Part shown: piece by piece, positions 49,502-57,490 of the stretch
How positions within the stretch are numbered: the first letter of the stretch is position 1
Layout: each line of letters begins with the position of its first letter
Source: Flavobacteriia bacterium
GTDB lineage: Bacteria > Bacteroidota > Bacteroidia > Flavobacteriales > Schleiferiaceae
Reading direction: 5' to 3'
DNA: 64,000 nt
Assembly: GCA_013373425.1 (NCBI GenBank)
Contig: JABXHW010000012.1
Coordinates: 45,899-109,898, forward strand
Program-made: the position numbers and the translations under genes
The notes under the pieces: model-generated
Databases searched by the model: none
The model's input: only the letters and a program-made list of their open reading frames with translations
Told to the model about the DNA's origin: nothing

Positions 49502-51322
49502 ATGCGCTACCCTACTTGCCTCGTTTTCTTATTCGGATTAATGTCATTCGGTTTATCGGCCCAGCCGGGGTTTGATTATGGAAGGATTACGGAATACAAG
49601 TTTGCCATTGTAGATGAAGATGGCGAGTTGATATCCTTTCGTGGTAACGACGAGTATCAGATACGCGTGAATGGCCACCTTTATGACCCAGAGCACATTC
49701 CCAATGAGGAGGTAGAAGATACCGATAGAACGTATCGCAGTGTATTTCGATCACATGTTCAGGTGAACGATTTCTCGAAAGTTGTGGAGTTCGAACAAGT
49801 GAAATTCCCAGGTGATGTAGAAATCATCATACATCACGACGACGAGCGGATGATTCTGATTCAACCGATTTCTGTTTCTTATTCCTTTCCAAAACAGACA
49901 CAACTTCCAGAAGGTGCTTCCTTAGAATTGGAGTTTATTCCTGGCTTCTACTACTTCCCAGAGTGGTTTGAGGCCATGGTGGCTCAAATGCCCACCTTCA
50001 ATGATGGCACCACCTTGTCGAATTTTAGTCAGGCGTTTTTCAGCTTAGATGAAAGTGTTTACGAGAACCTGACTCCACAAAATGTCAACTTCCTCCCCAA
50101 CGGAGAATTCCCAGATCACATCCTCTACAGTCGGTTTCTGGATGGCACCTATTTGAATTGGGAGATTGATGAGTTGGATGTGGAATCCATGGAACCCTAC
50201 ACCATCTATCAGTGGGAAACGAAACTGTACCCAACATCAGATTCTACCCGGTTCTTTGGATTGATGGATGCACGTTGGCACGATAGAAACTGTACGAGTT
50301 TTAAGAGCTTCTTTGGGGTGCTCGACATTGCCAATAATGAGATTGATTATTGGGCGCCCTCCCGAAATGCGCGTCTTCATGCCATCGACCAATTCCACGT
50401 GGACACCGAACATGGAATGCTCTGCGCGTCGGTCTGGGAGCGCGAACTTGCCCCTTCCAACTTGAACGATTGCGAGCTGGTGAGTTCCGACTTGAAGAAG
50501 GCGGTGTATAGTTCTTCCGATGAAGGTAGGACGTGGGAACGCGATGTGCACAGAACAGCAGTTTTCAGAGAATTCCGGATTCGAAGCTTTGAACTTTTGG
50601 ACGACAGACATTGGCTCTGCTACAAGCGAGTCGACGTGCCACACCCAAGAGGAGGAACTAGAGTTCGTGGTGTATATTACCTCATGCGCGACGCTGAAAT
50701 CATCGACTCGCTTCTCACCCCAAAGGGTTTGCATTACAACGACAATTACAATCGCTATTCCTTCGAATTGAGAGGCGATACCGCTTTCTTAGGACGATGG
50801 GAGACGCCGACGACAAACAATGAGGACTTGAACGCGCAGCCCATTTTGATGAGAGAAGGGGAGACTTGGAGATTTGAACTGTACTCCACCGACGAATACC
50901 CTTACCTTGATCAGAACTACAATTCGCCCTACCAACGAACGACTGAAACCCTCGGCAATCGAATTACACTTCCGGCTTTCTCTGGGGGATTCTACAACAA
51001 TTTAGAGGGACCCTATTCAGGCTCTGAATTCATACAGGGGTATCACATATTACAGCGTGGCGATGTGGCCTATATCCTCGGATTCAGCAGAACAGCCCTG
51101 TTCGTATACCAGTCGGTAGACGCCGGCGACACTTGGAATTTCTACCCTATACCTATCCACGACTCCAGCAATCGTTACGAGGATTTTAATGTTCCCGATG
51201 AGTACAGCCTCAATAACCTCTTCTTATTCCGGCTAAATGACGAAGGTGAGCTTGTGTTTTATGTGGATGGAGAACAGGTGGTGGTGACGCTCGGGATTGA
51301 GCGGGTAACGGGTGACGAGTAA
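49502..51322 (+). CDS. Secreted protein with Asp-box (BNR-like) motifs
   Basis: A 606-residue exported protein. The signal MRYPTCLVFLFGLMSFGLSAQ gives a mature start PGFDYGRI. The N-terminal 130 residues look like a beta-sandwich. From about 220 onward at least two Asp-boxes S-x-D-x-G-x-T-W are visible (SSSDEGRTWERD and QSVDAGDTWNFYP). These mark beta-propeller folds as in sialidase-like and sortilin-like proteins, where the box is structural. No catalytic triad was identified. There is no T9SS tail; the end is GIERVTGDE. The first ATG at 49472 would place 10 polar residues before the signal, so 49502 is preferred. It stands alone. Confidence 0.75.
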   Translation: MRYPTCLVFLFGLMSFGLSAQPGFDYGRITEYKFAIVDEDGELISFRGNDEYQIRVNGHLYDPEHIPNEEVEDTDRTYRSVFRSHVQVNDFSKVVEFEQVKFPGDVEIIIHHDDERMILIQPISVSYSFPKQTQLPEGASLELEFIPGFYYFPEWFEAMVAQMPTFNDGTTLSNFSQAFFSLDESVYENLTPQNVNFLPNGEFPDHILYSRFLDGTYLNWEIDELDVESMEPYTIYQWETKLYPTSDSTRFFGLMDARWHDRNCTSFKSFFGVLDIANNEIDYWAPSRNARLHAIDQFHVDTEHGMLCASVWERELAPSNLNDCELVSSDLKKAVYSSSDEGRTWERDVHRTAVFREFRIRSFELLDDRHWLCYKRVDVPHPRGGTRVRGVYYLMRDAEIIDSLLTPKGLHYNDNYNRYSFELRGDTAFLGRWETPTTNNEDLNAQPILMREGETWRFELYSTDEYPYLDQNYNSPYQRTTETLGNRITLPAFSGGFYNNLEGPYSGSEFIQGYHILQRGDVAYILGFSRTALFVYQSVDAGDTWNFYPIPIHDSSNRYEDFNVPDEYSLNNLFLFRLNDEGELVFYVDGEQVVVTLGIERVTGDE

Positions 51323-51331
51323 CCAGTTGCG

Positions 51332-51452
51332 GGTGGTCGCTAGTCTCTCGTCTCTGGATTGGGAGCAGTTGAGAGATTCTAACGTTTAGTATAACTCAAG
51401 GACCCGGGCGACCTGAGTTCCTGCGCTCCTGCGCTCCTGCGCTCCTGCGTTC
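51332..51452. repeat. Interspersed repeat with 7- and 8-bp tandems, copy 1
   Basis: Three parts: GGTCGCTAGTCTC heptad-like units (51336-51360); a 38-bp block (51363-51400) ending CGTTTAGTATAACTCAAG; then CTGCGCTC in four tandem copies (51421-51452, the last CTGCGTTC). The 38-bp block recurs at 55044-55081 with two differences, in the same orientation. Confidence 0.65.
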
Positions 51453-51456
51453 CTTC

Positions 51457-52095
51457 TTACTCCCCCACATACTCAAACAACGCCTCCTGACTTTTCCTCG
51501 TCTTGGGATAATCTGCATACGGATCATCTGCGCTTCGTTTGCCAACGGGTACGATTAAGCAGGATTTCAGATTTTCTTCTGTGAGACCGAGAAGTGCATC
51601 GACCTTATCGCTGTCGAAGCCGCCCATCGGACAACTATCGATTTGAAGGGTGGCAGCTGCAAGTAGTAGGTTGTTCATGGCGATGTGCACTTGAGAGGAC
51701 ATCCAGGTTTCAAGCTCAGCTTCCGACATAGCACTCATCCAAGTGTCGATGGATTGCTGATACGCTTGAAGGTCTTCTACATCTCGATTCTGACTTTTCG
51801 CCAGTTCTTCAATGAAGCACTCAACCTCTTGTGATTGATACGTGCGTTGATGTGCGAACACAAAGACATGTGAGGCTTCATCAATTTGTCGCTGTCCAAA
51901 TGCCGCATCTTTCAAGGATGATTTCATGGCATCAGATTCGATGATGTACACCTTGTAAGGTTGCAATCCGAAGGAGGCTACGCTTAGCTGTACGGCCTTC
52001 TTCAAATCATTGATTTGATTGTCCGTTAAACGGAAGTTTGGGTCGAATGACTTGGTGGCGTAGCGCCACTCCAGCGCGGTAAATAAATCAGTCAT
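51457..52095 (-). CDS. NAD(P)H-dependent nitroreductase (NfsB-like)
   Basis: A 212-residue FMN oxidoreductase of the NfsB/FRP-like nitroreductase family, cytosolic. The N-terminus EWRYATKSFDPNFRLTD is the classical FMN-phosphate region (R-Y-A-T-K). SVASFGLQPYKVYII (35-50) contacts the cofactor, and QIDSCPMGGFD with the family G-G-F motif follows at about 150. Such enzymes reduce nitroaromatics, quinones or dihydropteridines. It is the last gene of the run 54298-51457 (barrel, DoxX, YdcZ-like, GNAT, nitroreductase), overlapping GNAT by eight bases. A redox/electrophile detoxification role would fit the DoxX neighbour and Crp control. Confidence 0.88.
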   Translation of the reverse strand: MTDLFTALEWRYATKSFDPNFRLTDNQINDLKKAVQLSVASFGLQPYKVYIIESDAMKSSLKDAAFGQRQIDEASHVFVFAHQRTYQSQEVECFIEELAKSQNRDVEDLQAYQQSIDTWMSAMSEAELETWMSSQVHIAMNNLLLAAATLQIDSCPMGGFDSDKVDALLGLTEENLKSCLIVPVGKRSADDPYADYPKTRKSQEALFEYVGE

Positions 52096-52807
52096 GATTA
52101 GTAGCTTTTAGTCGATAGTTGTTTTGAATGAATTCCATCTTGAATCCAAGCTTTTCATACAGGGGTTTACCTGCTTCTGAAGCCTGGAGTACAAAGTGAT
52201 TTTGCGGTCGATTACGAGACAGGTCAAAAAGACCGAACATGATTTCTCGAGCAAGTCCTTTTCCTCGGTGCTCGGGGACTACACCCATAGAGTGGATTCC
52301 AATGACATCGGTATCACTCGCAAATAGAGCTACAGTGCCGATGGGCGTTCCTTCATGTACGGCGATGTAGTACTCGATCAAGTTGGAAGTGGCGGTTACT
52401 GTTTTAGCCGAAATCGAGTAGCTAAATGCAATGGAGAAAAGGGAGCTCCAAAGGTTGGCATCACTTTCATCGGTTACCCGAATTAGCTTCACTTTTGAAG
52501 CCTGTGAAGTGCGTTCAATAGGCTTCGCCATTCCGTACTGCTTGGAGGTTCGCTCTACTTGATGATGCGCAATGCCAAGGTCGGTAAAGGTTGAAAGGGT
52601 GAGTCCTAAGTTGGCTTGAAGGAATTCCACGGCCAGTTGCCAATGCTCGTGGTTTCCTTCGTCTTTCAGCCAGACTCTATTGGGCCAGGATTCTTCGGAA
52701 ATGTACATCCCTTCTAAGGAGTGATTTTCAAAGTACAATCCGCGTTCCTTCCCTACAGTAGTCCAAAGCTCTTTTAGGTTTTTTAGGTTGAGGTTGATAG
52801 TATTCAT
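52088..52807 (-). CDS. GNAT-family N-acetyltransferase
   Basis: A 239-residue cytosolic acetyltransferase. An N-terminal domain of about 100 residues precedes the GNAT fold. Acetyl-CoA-binding motif A is GVVPEHRGKGLAREIMFGLF (Q/R-x-x-G-x-A/G, about 179-198), preceded by PIGTVALFASDTDVIGIHSM and followed by the NHFVLQASEAGKPLYEKLGF motif B. Acceptor unknown. The frame is open further upstream to 52909, but that extension overlaps the YdcZ-like gene and is poor in GNAT character; 52807, 5 bp after the preceding stop, is a better start. Confidence 0.82.
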   Translation of the reverse strand: MNTINLNLKNLKELWTTVGKERGLYFENHSLEGMYISEESWPNRVWLKDEGNHEHWQLAVEFLQANLGLTLSTFTDLGIAHHQVERTSKQYGMAKPIERTSQASKVKLIRVTDESDANLWSSLFSIAFSYSISAKTVTATSNLIEYYIAVHEGTPIGTVALFASDTDVIGIHSMGVVPEHRGKGLAREIMFGLFDLSRNRPQNHFVLQASEAGKPLYEKLGFKMEFIQNNYRLKATNHD

Positions 52808-52812
52808 AGGGG

Positions 52813-53256
52813 TTACGATTTTGAAGTGATGAGGAGTACTCCGATTAGCATGAGGATCATCCCCGCCGTTTTTATCCAGTTGATGGGCTGAGCGGGCATA
52901 TTGAACCACCCGAAGTGAGATGCAACCGCCGAGAATGCAATCTGACCTAGAAGCCCGGCGGCAATGGTTGTGTTGATGCCAATGCGTGGAATTACAGCAA
53001 AGTAGATTCCAATGCCAAGTACGCTGAAGAGGGCGCCGCTAAACCAAAGGTGGGGTGCGGCCGATTCAAGCGATATGCCGCTTCGAAAAGAGCGGGAAAG
53101 CCAAAGAGTCCCGGAAATCAACGCTCCAACTGCTAATGAAATCGAAATGGCAGCGAGCGGTTGATGAATGGCTTTGCCCAACTGGCTATTAAACCCACTT
53201 TGAATGGCCAGTGCGGCGCCCCCAATTACAGCTAACACAACGAGTAAACCGTTCAT
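52813..53256 (-). CDS. DMT-family membrane protein (YdcZ/DUF606 type)
   Basis: A 147-residue inner-membrane protein with four to five helices. It has the DUF606 opening (NGLLVVLAVIGGAALAIQSG, then FNSQLGKAIHQPLAAISISL) and ends in a final helix AGMILMLIGVLLITS. YdcZ-like proteins are half-size members of the drug/metabolite superfamily that act as dimers; their substrates are not known. The ATG at 53310 lies within the doxX gene and would prepend a non-hydrophobic segment, so 53256 is used, 10 bp after the DoxX stop. It is part of the Crp-site operon. Confidence 0.8.
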   Translation of the reverse strand: MNGLLVVLAVIGGAALAIQSGFNSQLGKAIHQPLAAISISLAVGALISGTLWLSRSFRSGISLESAAPHLWFSGALFSVLGIGIYFAVIPRIGINTTIAAGLLGQIAFSAVASHFGWFNMPAQPINWIKTAGMILMLIGVLLITSKS

Positions 53257-53266
53257 GTGATATCGA

Positions 53267-53665
53267 TTAATCCCAGTCGCTATTCGTAGATACAGCCCAC
53301 TTACCAGCACCCGTCAAAGTGAGGATTAGTGCTCCTAACGTAAACATGAAGAGTAGGTCGAGCGACCAGCCTCCAAATTGATTGAGGACGAATAGGTCGC
53401 TTGTTCGTGCTACCAAAAAGGCAACGAGTGTATTGATCAAGAAGATGCCCGAGGCAATTCTCGTTCTGAAGCCAATCAGCATGGCCAATGGCGCTACAAT
53501 TTCACCGACGAGCACTCCATATGACAAGAAGGATGGTAGACCTATAGCGGCAAGGCTATTGTCAATCCAGTCCAATCCGTGGATGGCTTTGTCAACCCCA
53601 TAAAAGAGCATAGGGAAAGCAACGGCAATACGCGCCAAAAGAAGGGATGTGTTTGAATAGTTCAT
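53267..53665 (-). CDS. DoxX-family membrane protein
   Basis: A 132-residue, four-helix protein of the DoxX family (ARIAVAFPMLFYGVDKAIHG, then SYGVLVGEIVAPLAMLIGF, FGGWSLDLLFMFTLGALIL). In other bacteria DoxX proteins help detoxify sulfur or oxidative stress or form part of thiosulfate:quinone oxidoreductase. It lies 18 bp after the barrel-protein gene and leads into YdcZ, GNAT and nitroreductase genes; the whole run is preceded by a Crp/Fnr-type palindrome and a consensus -7 box. Confidence 0.85.
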   Translation of the reverse strand: MNYSNTSLLLARIAVAFPMLFYGVDKAIHGLDWIDNSLAAIGLPSFLSYGVLVGEIVAPLAMLIGFRTRIASGIFLINTLVAFLVARTSDLFVLNQFGGWSLDLLFMFTLGALILTLTGAGKWAVSTNSDWD

Positions 53666-53683
53666 CTTGTGTGGTTTTGATGA

Positions 53684-54298
53684 TTAGAAGGTGGCCATAA
53701 CAAAGACGCCCAAGTTTTGAAGGGGCTCTTCTCGGTTTCTGAAATGGTCCATTTTGAAAGCCGTGCCAAAGGAGATGTCCTTATAGGTCAGACCTAGTCG
53801 AGATTGTTGAATAACTCGACTCATGCCATTGTGATCGGAGTTGTGAATCACAAATGAGTCGAATAAGAAGTTCCAATTCTCTGAAAGGGCGGGATGGAAT
53901 CGCAAGGCAAAGTTCTGCTCCAACGTTGCGTTGTTTCCTACGAGAGTGACACCCAAGAAATAAGAAGCTTGGAATGCGCGATACTGGTAGGTGTACTGAG
54001 CTCCTCCTGTTGTGAAGATTCCCGTGTTCTTGATTCCAGTGCCCACGAGGAACGTCCATGAATTGATGTTCCAGTTAACCGACGTTCTCGTGAAGTAGAG
54101 TAGGTTCTCTGTACTCTCGTACTCAGCATCCATCAATGTGATATTGGTGATCGAGTACTTTTCAGTCAGGTCGATGTCCAACCGGTGTGCATAGACCTGA
54201 GATCGTTCCCCAAAGAGTAAACTTGGAGTGAAGGTGGTTTGAGAAAAAGCTGCAAATGAGCAAACTCCCAAAAGGGTAATGTAGATGATTCGTTTCAT
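53684..54298 (-). CDS. Unknown outer-membrane barrel protein, first gene of Crp-site operon
   Basis: A 204-residue exported protein (signal MKRIIYITLLGVCSFAAFSQ). Long amphipathic beta strands with Tyr/Trp/Phe alternate (TRTSVNWNINSWTFLVG, then YTYQYRAFQASYFLGVTLVG), and it ends in a barrel-type FVMATF. It is too short for a porin and more like an 8-10 strand barrel; function unknown. It is the promoter-proximal gene of a five-gene unit. It has its own TAGTTTTG -7 box 22 bp upstream and a 16-bp palindrome centred about 43 bp before the predicted transcription start. Confidence 0.7.
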   Translation of the reverse strand: MKRIIYITLLGVCSFAAFSQTTFTPSLLFGERSQVYAHRLDIDLTEKYSITNITLMDAEYESTENLLYFTRTSVNWNINSWTFLVGTGIKNTGIFTTGGAQYTYQYRAFQASYFLGVTLVGNNATLEQNFALRFHPALSENWNFLFDSFVIHNSDHNGMSRVIQQSRLGLTYKDISFGTAFKMDHFRNREEPLQNLGVFVMATF

Positions 54299-54320
54299 GC
54301 TAGTAGTTATTGTTTCGAGG

Positions 54321-54328
54321 CAAAACTA
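54321..54328 (-). promoter_or_regulatory. -7 box TAGTTTTG
   Basis: Exact TAnnTTTG on the minus strand before the 54298 gene. The palindrome at 54350-54365 has its centre 36.5 bp upstream of the box's last base, typical for class II activation by a Crp-family protein. Confidence 0.55.
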
Positions 54329-54349
54329 CTGGCAGTCAGATCCCTACAG

Positions 54350-54365
54350 CTTAAGGTATCTTAAG
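54350..54365. promoter_or_regulatory. Crp/Fnr-type palindrome CTTAAGGTATCTTAAG
   Basis: A perfect 6-4-6 inverted repeat with the geometry of FNR/CRP boxes (TTAAG-N4-CTTAA; FNR consensus TTGAT-N4-ATCAA). It spans the stop codon of the Crp-type gene and sits upstream of the 54298 operon. A near-twin is at 55167-55182. Confidence 0.6.
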
Positions 54366-54969
54366 AAAAGTCGTTGGCGTGCTTTTTCCTCAAGCTGCTG
54401 AGGAATTCTGGAGTAACACCTAAGTAGGAGGCAACCACGTATTGTGGGATGCGTTGTTCGATGTTCCGATACTTCTTTCTAAAATCTTTGTATCGCGCAT
54501 AGGCATCTCTCGACATGTTGTGAACGGTACGTTCTTGCAAGGCGATGTATCCTCCTTGAATCTTCTGACGAAAGAAATGGGAGAACTCGGGTATTTCGAA
54601 ATAGAGTTCTTCTAACTCCTTCTTGGGAATTCTCACCAGGGTAGTTTCTTCAAGTGCTTGCGTATACAAATCTGAAGGGGTCCATCGAAGGAAGCTTCCC
54701 AAATCACTCACCCACCATCCTTCAACTCCCACTTGCATAGTGTGTTCCTGTGCTTGCTCATCGAGGTAAAATACGCGCAAACATCCTTTGTGGATGAAGT
54801 TCATGTGGGTAGATATCTGCCCGGGTTCAATGAGGTATTCCTTCTTCTTCAATGTTTCGATAGATAAAGCAGACTCGAGCGCTTTGAACTTCTCTTTCGA
54901 TAAGCGGATCTCCGAATTTATCTCATCGTGGAGATGCTGGAAGGCAAGTTGATCTGGATGGGTATCCAT
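54361..54969 (-). CDS. Crp/Fnr-family transcription regulator 1
   Basis: A 202-residue regulator. A cyclic-nucleotide-binding-type beta barrel fills residues about 25-125 (KKEYLIEPGQISTHMNFIHK, then VEGWWVSDLGSF). The long dimer helix follows, then a C-terminal helix-turn-helix (RIPQYVVASYLGVTPEFLSSL). The usual cAMP-contact arginine/serine pair is not evident, as in many Bacteroidota members whose ligand is unknown; there are no Fnr-type cysteine clusters. Adjacent divergent transcripts each carry a 16-bp palindrome, making it the obvious candidate for both and for its own control. Confidence 0.9.
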   Translation of the reverse strand: MDTHPDQLAFQHLHDEINSEIRLSKEKFKALESALSIETLKKKEYLIEPGQISTHMNFIHKGCLRVFYLDEQAQEHTMQVGVEGWWVSDLGSFLRWTPSDLYTQALEETTLVRIPKKELEELYFEIPEFSHFFRQKIQGGYIALQERTVHNMSRDAYARYKDFRKKYRNIEQRIPQYVVASYLGVTPEFLSSLRKKHANDFS

Positions 54970-55009
54970 GCGGGGACTTGATTAGGAAAGGTGAAGTTAG
55001 GGTAAATTT

Positions 55010-55155
55010 GGTTGCTGGTCTCTGGTCACCGGTCTCTGGGCGAGAGCAGTTGAGAGGTTCTAGCGTTTAGTATAACTCAAGAGACGAGGTAACCTGAGCA
55101 CCTGCCTTCCTTGCCACCTTCTCACCTACCTACGTCCGCACGTCCGCACGTCCCC
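55010..55155. repeat. Interspersed repeat, copy 2
   Basis: Same order as copy 1: heptad units such as GCTGGTC/TCTGGTC (55013-55040), the 38-bp block (55044-55081), an ACCTGAG spacer, then ACGTCCGC in three tandem copies (55132-55155, the last ACGTCCCC). Copies 1 and 2 are direct repeats that flank the 51457-54969 gene block. Confidence 0.65.
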
Positions 55156-55166
55156 ACATGTTCTTT

Positions 55167-55182
55167 CTTAACCTATGTTAAG
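55167..55182. promoter_or_regulatory. Crp/Fnr-type palindrome CTTAACCTATGTTAAG
   Basis: A perfect 6-4-6 inverted repeat with the same TTAA half-site ends as the 54350 site. Its centre is 37.5 bp before the last base of the -7-like CAAATTTG (55205-55212), within one base of the spacing seen at the other promoter. Confidence 0.6.
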
Positions 55183-55204
55183 GACTCGAGCCTCCCTTCC
55201 ACCT

Positions 55205-55212
55205 CAAATTTG
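55205..55212 (+). promoter_or_regulatory. Probable -7 box CAAATTTG
   Basis: Seven of eight match to TAnnTTTG, 35 bp before the DUF4386 gene start. It is chosen because its distance from the palindrome repeats that of the 54321 promoter. Confidence 0.4.
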
Positions 55213-55247
55213 CATCACAATTGAATTAACCACTAAACACAATTGCT

Positions 55248-55949
55248 ATGCGAATCAAAAGTTCAACTCTAACCTTTGGAGGGGTGATGTATCTCCTCAT
55301 CTTTATCGGGGCCTTTTTTAGTGAAGGGGCCATCCGAGGCACTATGTTCTTTCTGGAGGATGGCGCTGCAACCGTCGATGCCATCCAGAGTAATCCAGGT
55401 CTATTTGAGAAGGGAATTCTCGGCGACCTGACGGCTTTTATTGCCGATGTGTTTATCAGCATATTGCTGTTCTTCTTGTTCAAACCGGTGAATACGCTAT
55501 TGGCGGCAACGCTGAGTGCGCTTCGTCTCATCGCTCACCCCGCCATTGGAATTTCCAATCTGCTTTTTCAGTATCAAGCAGGAAACCTAGCCATTAACGC
55601 ATCATCTTTTAGCGAAGCGCAATTGGCTGAACTGACATTGAACGCTGCGCAGATTCATCATATGGGCTACTTGCTCGCAGGTGCCATGTTTGGTGTACAT
55701 TGTTTCTTAATGGGGATGGCCATGTTCAAATCTGGCTTCTTTAATAAGGGATTAGCGGCCATTATGTTGGTAGCGGGATTATCCTATCTACTGGAAACCT
55801 ACGGTAGCGTGTTGTGGCCAAATGTTTCAGGTGCATTTGCTAACGTCGTGATGATCTTCGCCGTAATAGCTGAGATTTGGTTACTGCTTTGGCTGCTCAT
55901 TCCACGATTCAGAAGAGGATACAATCAAACTCAAACCGCACAGTCATGA
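55248..55949 (+). CDS. DUF4386-type membrane protein
   Basis: A 233-residue inner-membrane protein with about six helices. The opening MRIKSSTLTFGGVMYLLIFI, a FLLFKPVNTLLAATLSALRL stretch and a late GYLLAGAMFGVHCFLMGMAM match the DUF4386 family, common beside regulators and oxidoreductases in Bacteroidota and Actinobacteria. No biochemical function is known. Its stop overlaps the start of the MDR oxidoreductase gene as ATGA, so the two are translationally coupled. The 55167 palindrome precedes this unit. Confidence 0.82.
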   Translation: MRIKSSTLTFGGVMYLLIFIGAFFSEGAIRGTMFFLEDGAATVDAIQSNPGLFEKGILGDLTAFIADVFISILLFFLFKPVNTLLAATLSALRLIAHPAIGISNLLFQYQAGNLAINASSFSEAQLAELTLNAAQIHHMGYLLAGAMFGVHCFLMGMAMFKSGFFNKGLAAIMLVAGLSYLLETYGSVLWPNVSGAFANVVMIFAVIAEIWLLLWLLIPRFRRGYNQTQTAQS

Positions 55950-56899
55950 GAGCAATGATCAACAAAAAATACAGCGACAGTCCGAACCTCGAAATGAGGT
56001 CGGATTTTCCACAGCCTTCATTGGAGCCGGGAAAAGTACTCGTGAGCGTTCGAAGTGTATCCTTGAACGCAGCCGATTTGATCATGATGAGCGGCAAGCC
56101 ATATCCGATTCGGTTTATGTCGGGCTTGTTCAAGCCTAAGAATCAAGTGCTGGGCGCAGATATCGCTGGAGTCGTTCACTCTGTTGCTCCAGATGTGAAT
56201 CATCTAAAACCCGGTGATGCCGTTTTTGGCGACTTGAGCTCCGACGGGTTTGGCGGCATGGCCGAATTTGTTTCTGTGCCCGCAAACCGACTACAGACCT
56301 TACCAGGCGGATTGTCTTTTGAAGAAGCAGCGAGTCTTCCAATGGCGGGAGTAACAGCATTGAAAGCGCTTAGAGATAAAGCCAACGTGCAACCCGGTCA
56401 GCGTGTGCTCATCGTTGGAGCTTCCGGGGGAGTAGGAACGATGGCTCTCCAAATCGCCGCAGCCATGGGTGCAGAAGTTTGGGCCGTATGTAGCACAGCC
56501 AAAGTAGAACAAGTTCGAAACTTGGGAGCTGTTGGCACAATCGATTACAAGAAGGAGGATTTTACCGAGAGCGCCTATGCGTTTGATGCGATCATCGACT
56601 TAGCCGCTAAAGAACCGTGGAAGAAGGTGAAGCGTGCGCTGAAGCCCGAGGGGGTTTACGTGCCCGTTGCTTTCTCGCTTTCTGCGACGTTATCGACCTC
56701 TTTTGGTGGAGATAAGAAACGTATCAAGCCGTTGTTATCCAATCCGGATGTAGCCGATTTGAAAGTGCTTTCGGATTATGTGGAGAACCTGCAATTAAAG
56801 CCTGTAATCCATCAAACCTTTCCTTTTGAAAAAGCCAATGAGGCGATTCAACTTCTTAAGGATGGAAGAGCTTTTGGGAAGGTGGTACTTTCTCTGTGA
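55946..56899 (+). CDS. MDR-family NAD(P)-dependent oxidoreductase (quinone reductase-like)
   Basis: A 317-residue medium-chain dehydrogenase/reductase. The GroES-like N-terminal half has VRSVSLNAADLIMMSGKPYP and GADIAGVVHSV; the Rossmann half has LIVGASGGVGTMALQIAAAM. The zinc-binding cysteines of true alcohol dehydrogenases are missing, which points to the quinone oxidoreductase/crotonyl reductase-like branch that uses NADPH to reduce alkenals or quinones. An ATG at 55877 would overlap DUF4386 by 73 bp; the ATGA junction at 55946 is preferred. It ends 3 bp before the convergent second Crp gene. Confidence 0.87.
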   Translation: MRAMINKKYSDSPNLEMRSDFPQPSLEPGKVLVSVRSVSLNAADLIMMSGKPYPIRFMSGLFKPKNQVLGADIAGVVHSVAPDVNHLKPGDAVFGDLSSDGFGGMAEFVSVPANRLQTLPGGLSFEEAASLPMAGVTALKALRDKANVQPGQRVLIVGASGGVGTMALQIAAAMGAEVWAVCSTAKVEQVRNLGAVGTIDYKKEDFTESAYAFDAIIDLAAKEPWKKVKRALKPEGVYVPVAFSLSATLSTSFGGDKKRIKPLLSNPDVADLKVLSDYVENLQLKPVIHQTFPFEKANEAIQLLKDGRAFGKVVLSL

Positions 56900-56902
56900 G
56901 GA

Positions 56903-57469
56903 TCAGTCACCTTGTGTCATTCGTCGTCGAATTCTACTCAGTGATTCGGGCTTGACACCGAGATAAGAGGCAAGGTGATATTGAGGAATGCGCTGTAGGA
57001 GTTCAGGGCGATTTTTCATCAAATCTTCATACCGTTCCTGAGGTGTTTTGGAGAGAAGCGATTCAAATTGTTTCCGTAGGCTTTGAAAATCGTCTTCCAT
57101 GGAACATCTGCACAGCGATTCGAAGCCTTCGATGGCATCAAAAAGCTCGGTTTCAGCTTCGGCGGTTAAGACAGCCAAGGAGCTTTCTTCCAGGCATTGA
57201 AGTCCACGATCTGGAGAATCTTCCAATGATTCAGCAATCGAATCTCCATCCAGGTAGAACTGAATGTTCCGCTCTTCTCCGTCCACATTTCTGTACAAGC
57301 GCACGAGGCCTTTCAGGACAAAGAAACCCTGAATCGTCTCGTGTTTGCTTTCCATTATGCTCGCTCCTTTAGGGAAAGTCCGAATGGGGATTAACCTTCT
57401 GATTAACTCCCTCTGCTCTTCGTCGAGTTGCAGTTCATTGCCTATACTTTCTCCGAGATCGAATGACAT
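56903..57469 (-). CDS. Crp/Fnr-family transcription regulator 2
   Basis: A 188-residue regulator of the same family as 54361-54969. The N-terminal nucleotide-binding-like barrel has FPKGASIMESKHETIQGFFV and RNIQFYLDGDSIAES. The C-terminal HTH (RIPQYHLASYLGVKPESLSRI) is nearly the same as that of regulator 1 over the recognition region, so the two could share DNA sites. The frame is open upstream to 57556, but the extension is encoded by the 7-bp repeat tract and lacks family sequence; MSFDLGES at 57469 is the more credible start. Confidence 0.85.
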   Translation of the reverse strand: MSFDLGESIGNELQLDEEQRELIRRLIPIRTFPKGASIMESKHETIQGFFVLKGLVRLYRNVDGEERNIQFYLDGDSIAESLEDSPDRGLQCLEESSLAVLTAEAETELFDAIEGFESLCRCSMEDDFQSLRKQFESLLSKTPQERYEDLMKNRPELLQRIPQYHLASYLGVKPESLSRIRRRMTQGD

Positions 57470-57490
57470 GGTGGGAAGGTAAGAAGAAAG

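Noticed and set aside
51421..51452. Regularly spaced short repeats that could suggest a CRISPR-like array
   Set aside because: The units are 8 bp and directly adjacent; there are no unique spacers, no 24-40 bp repeats and no cas genes.
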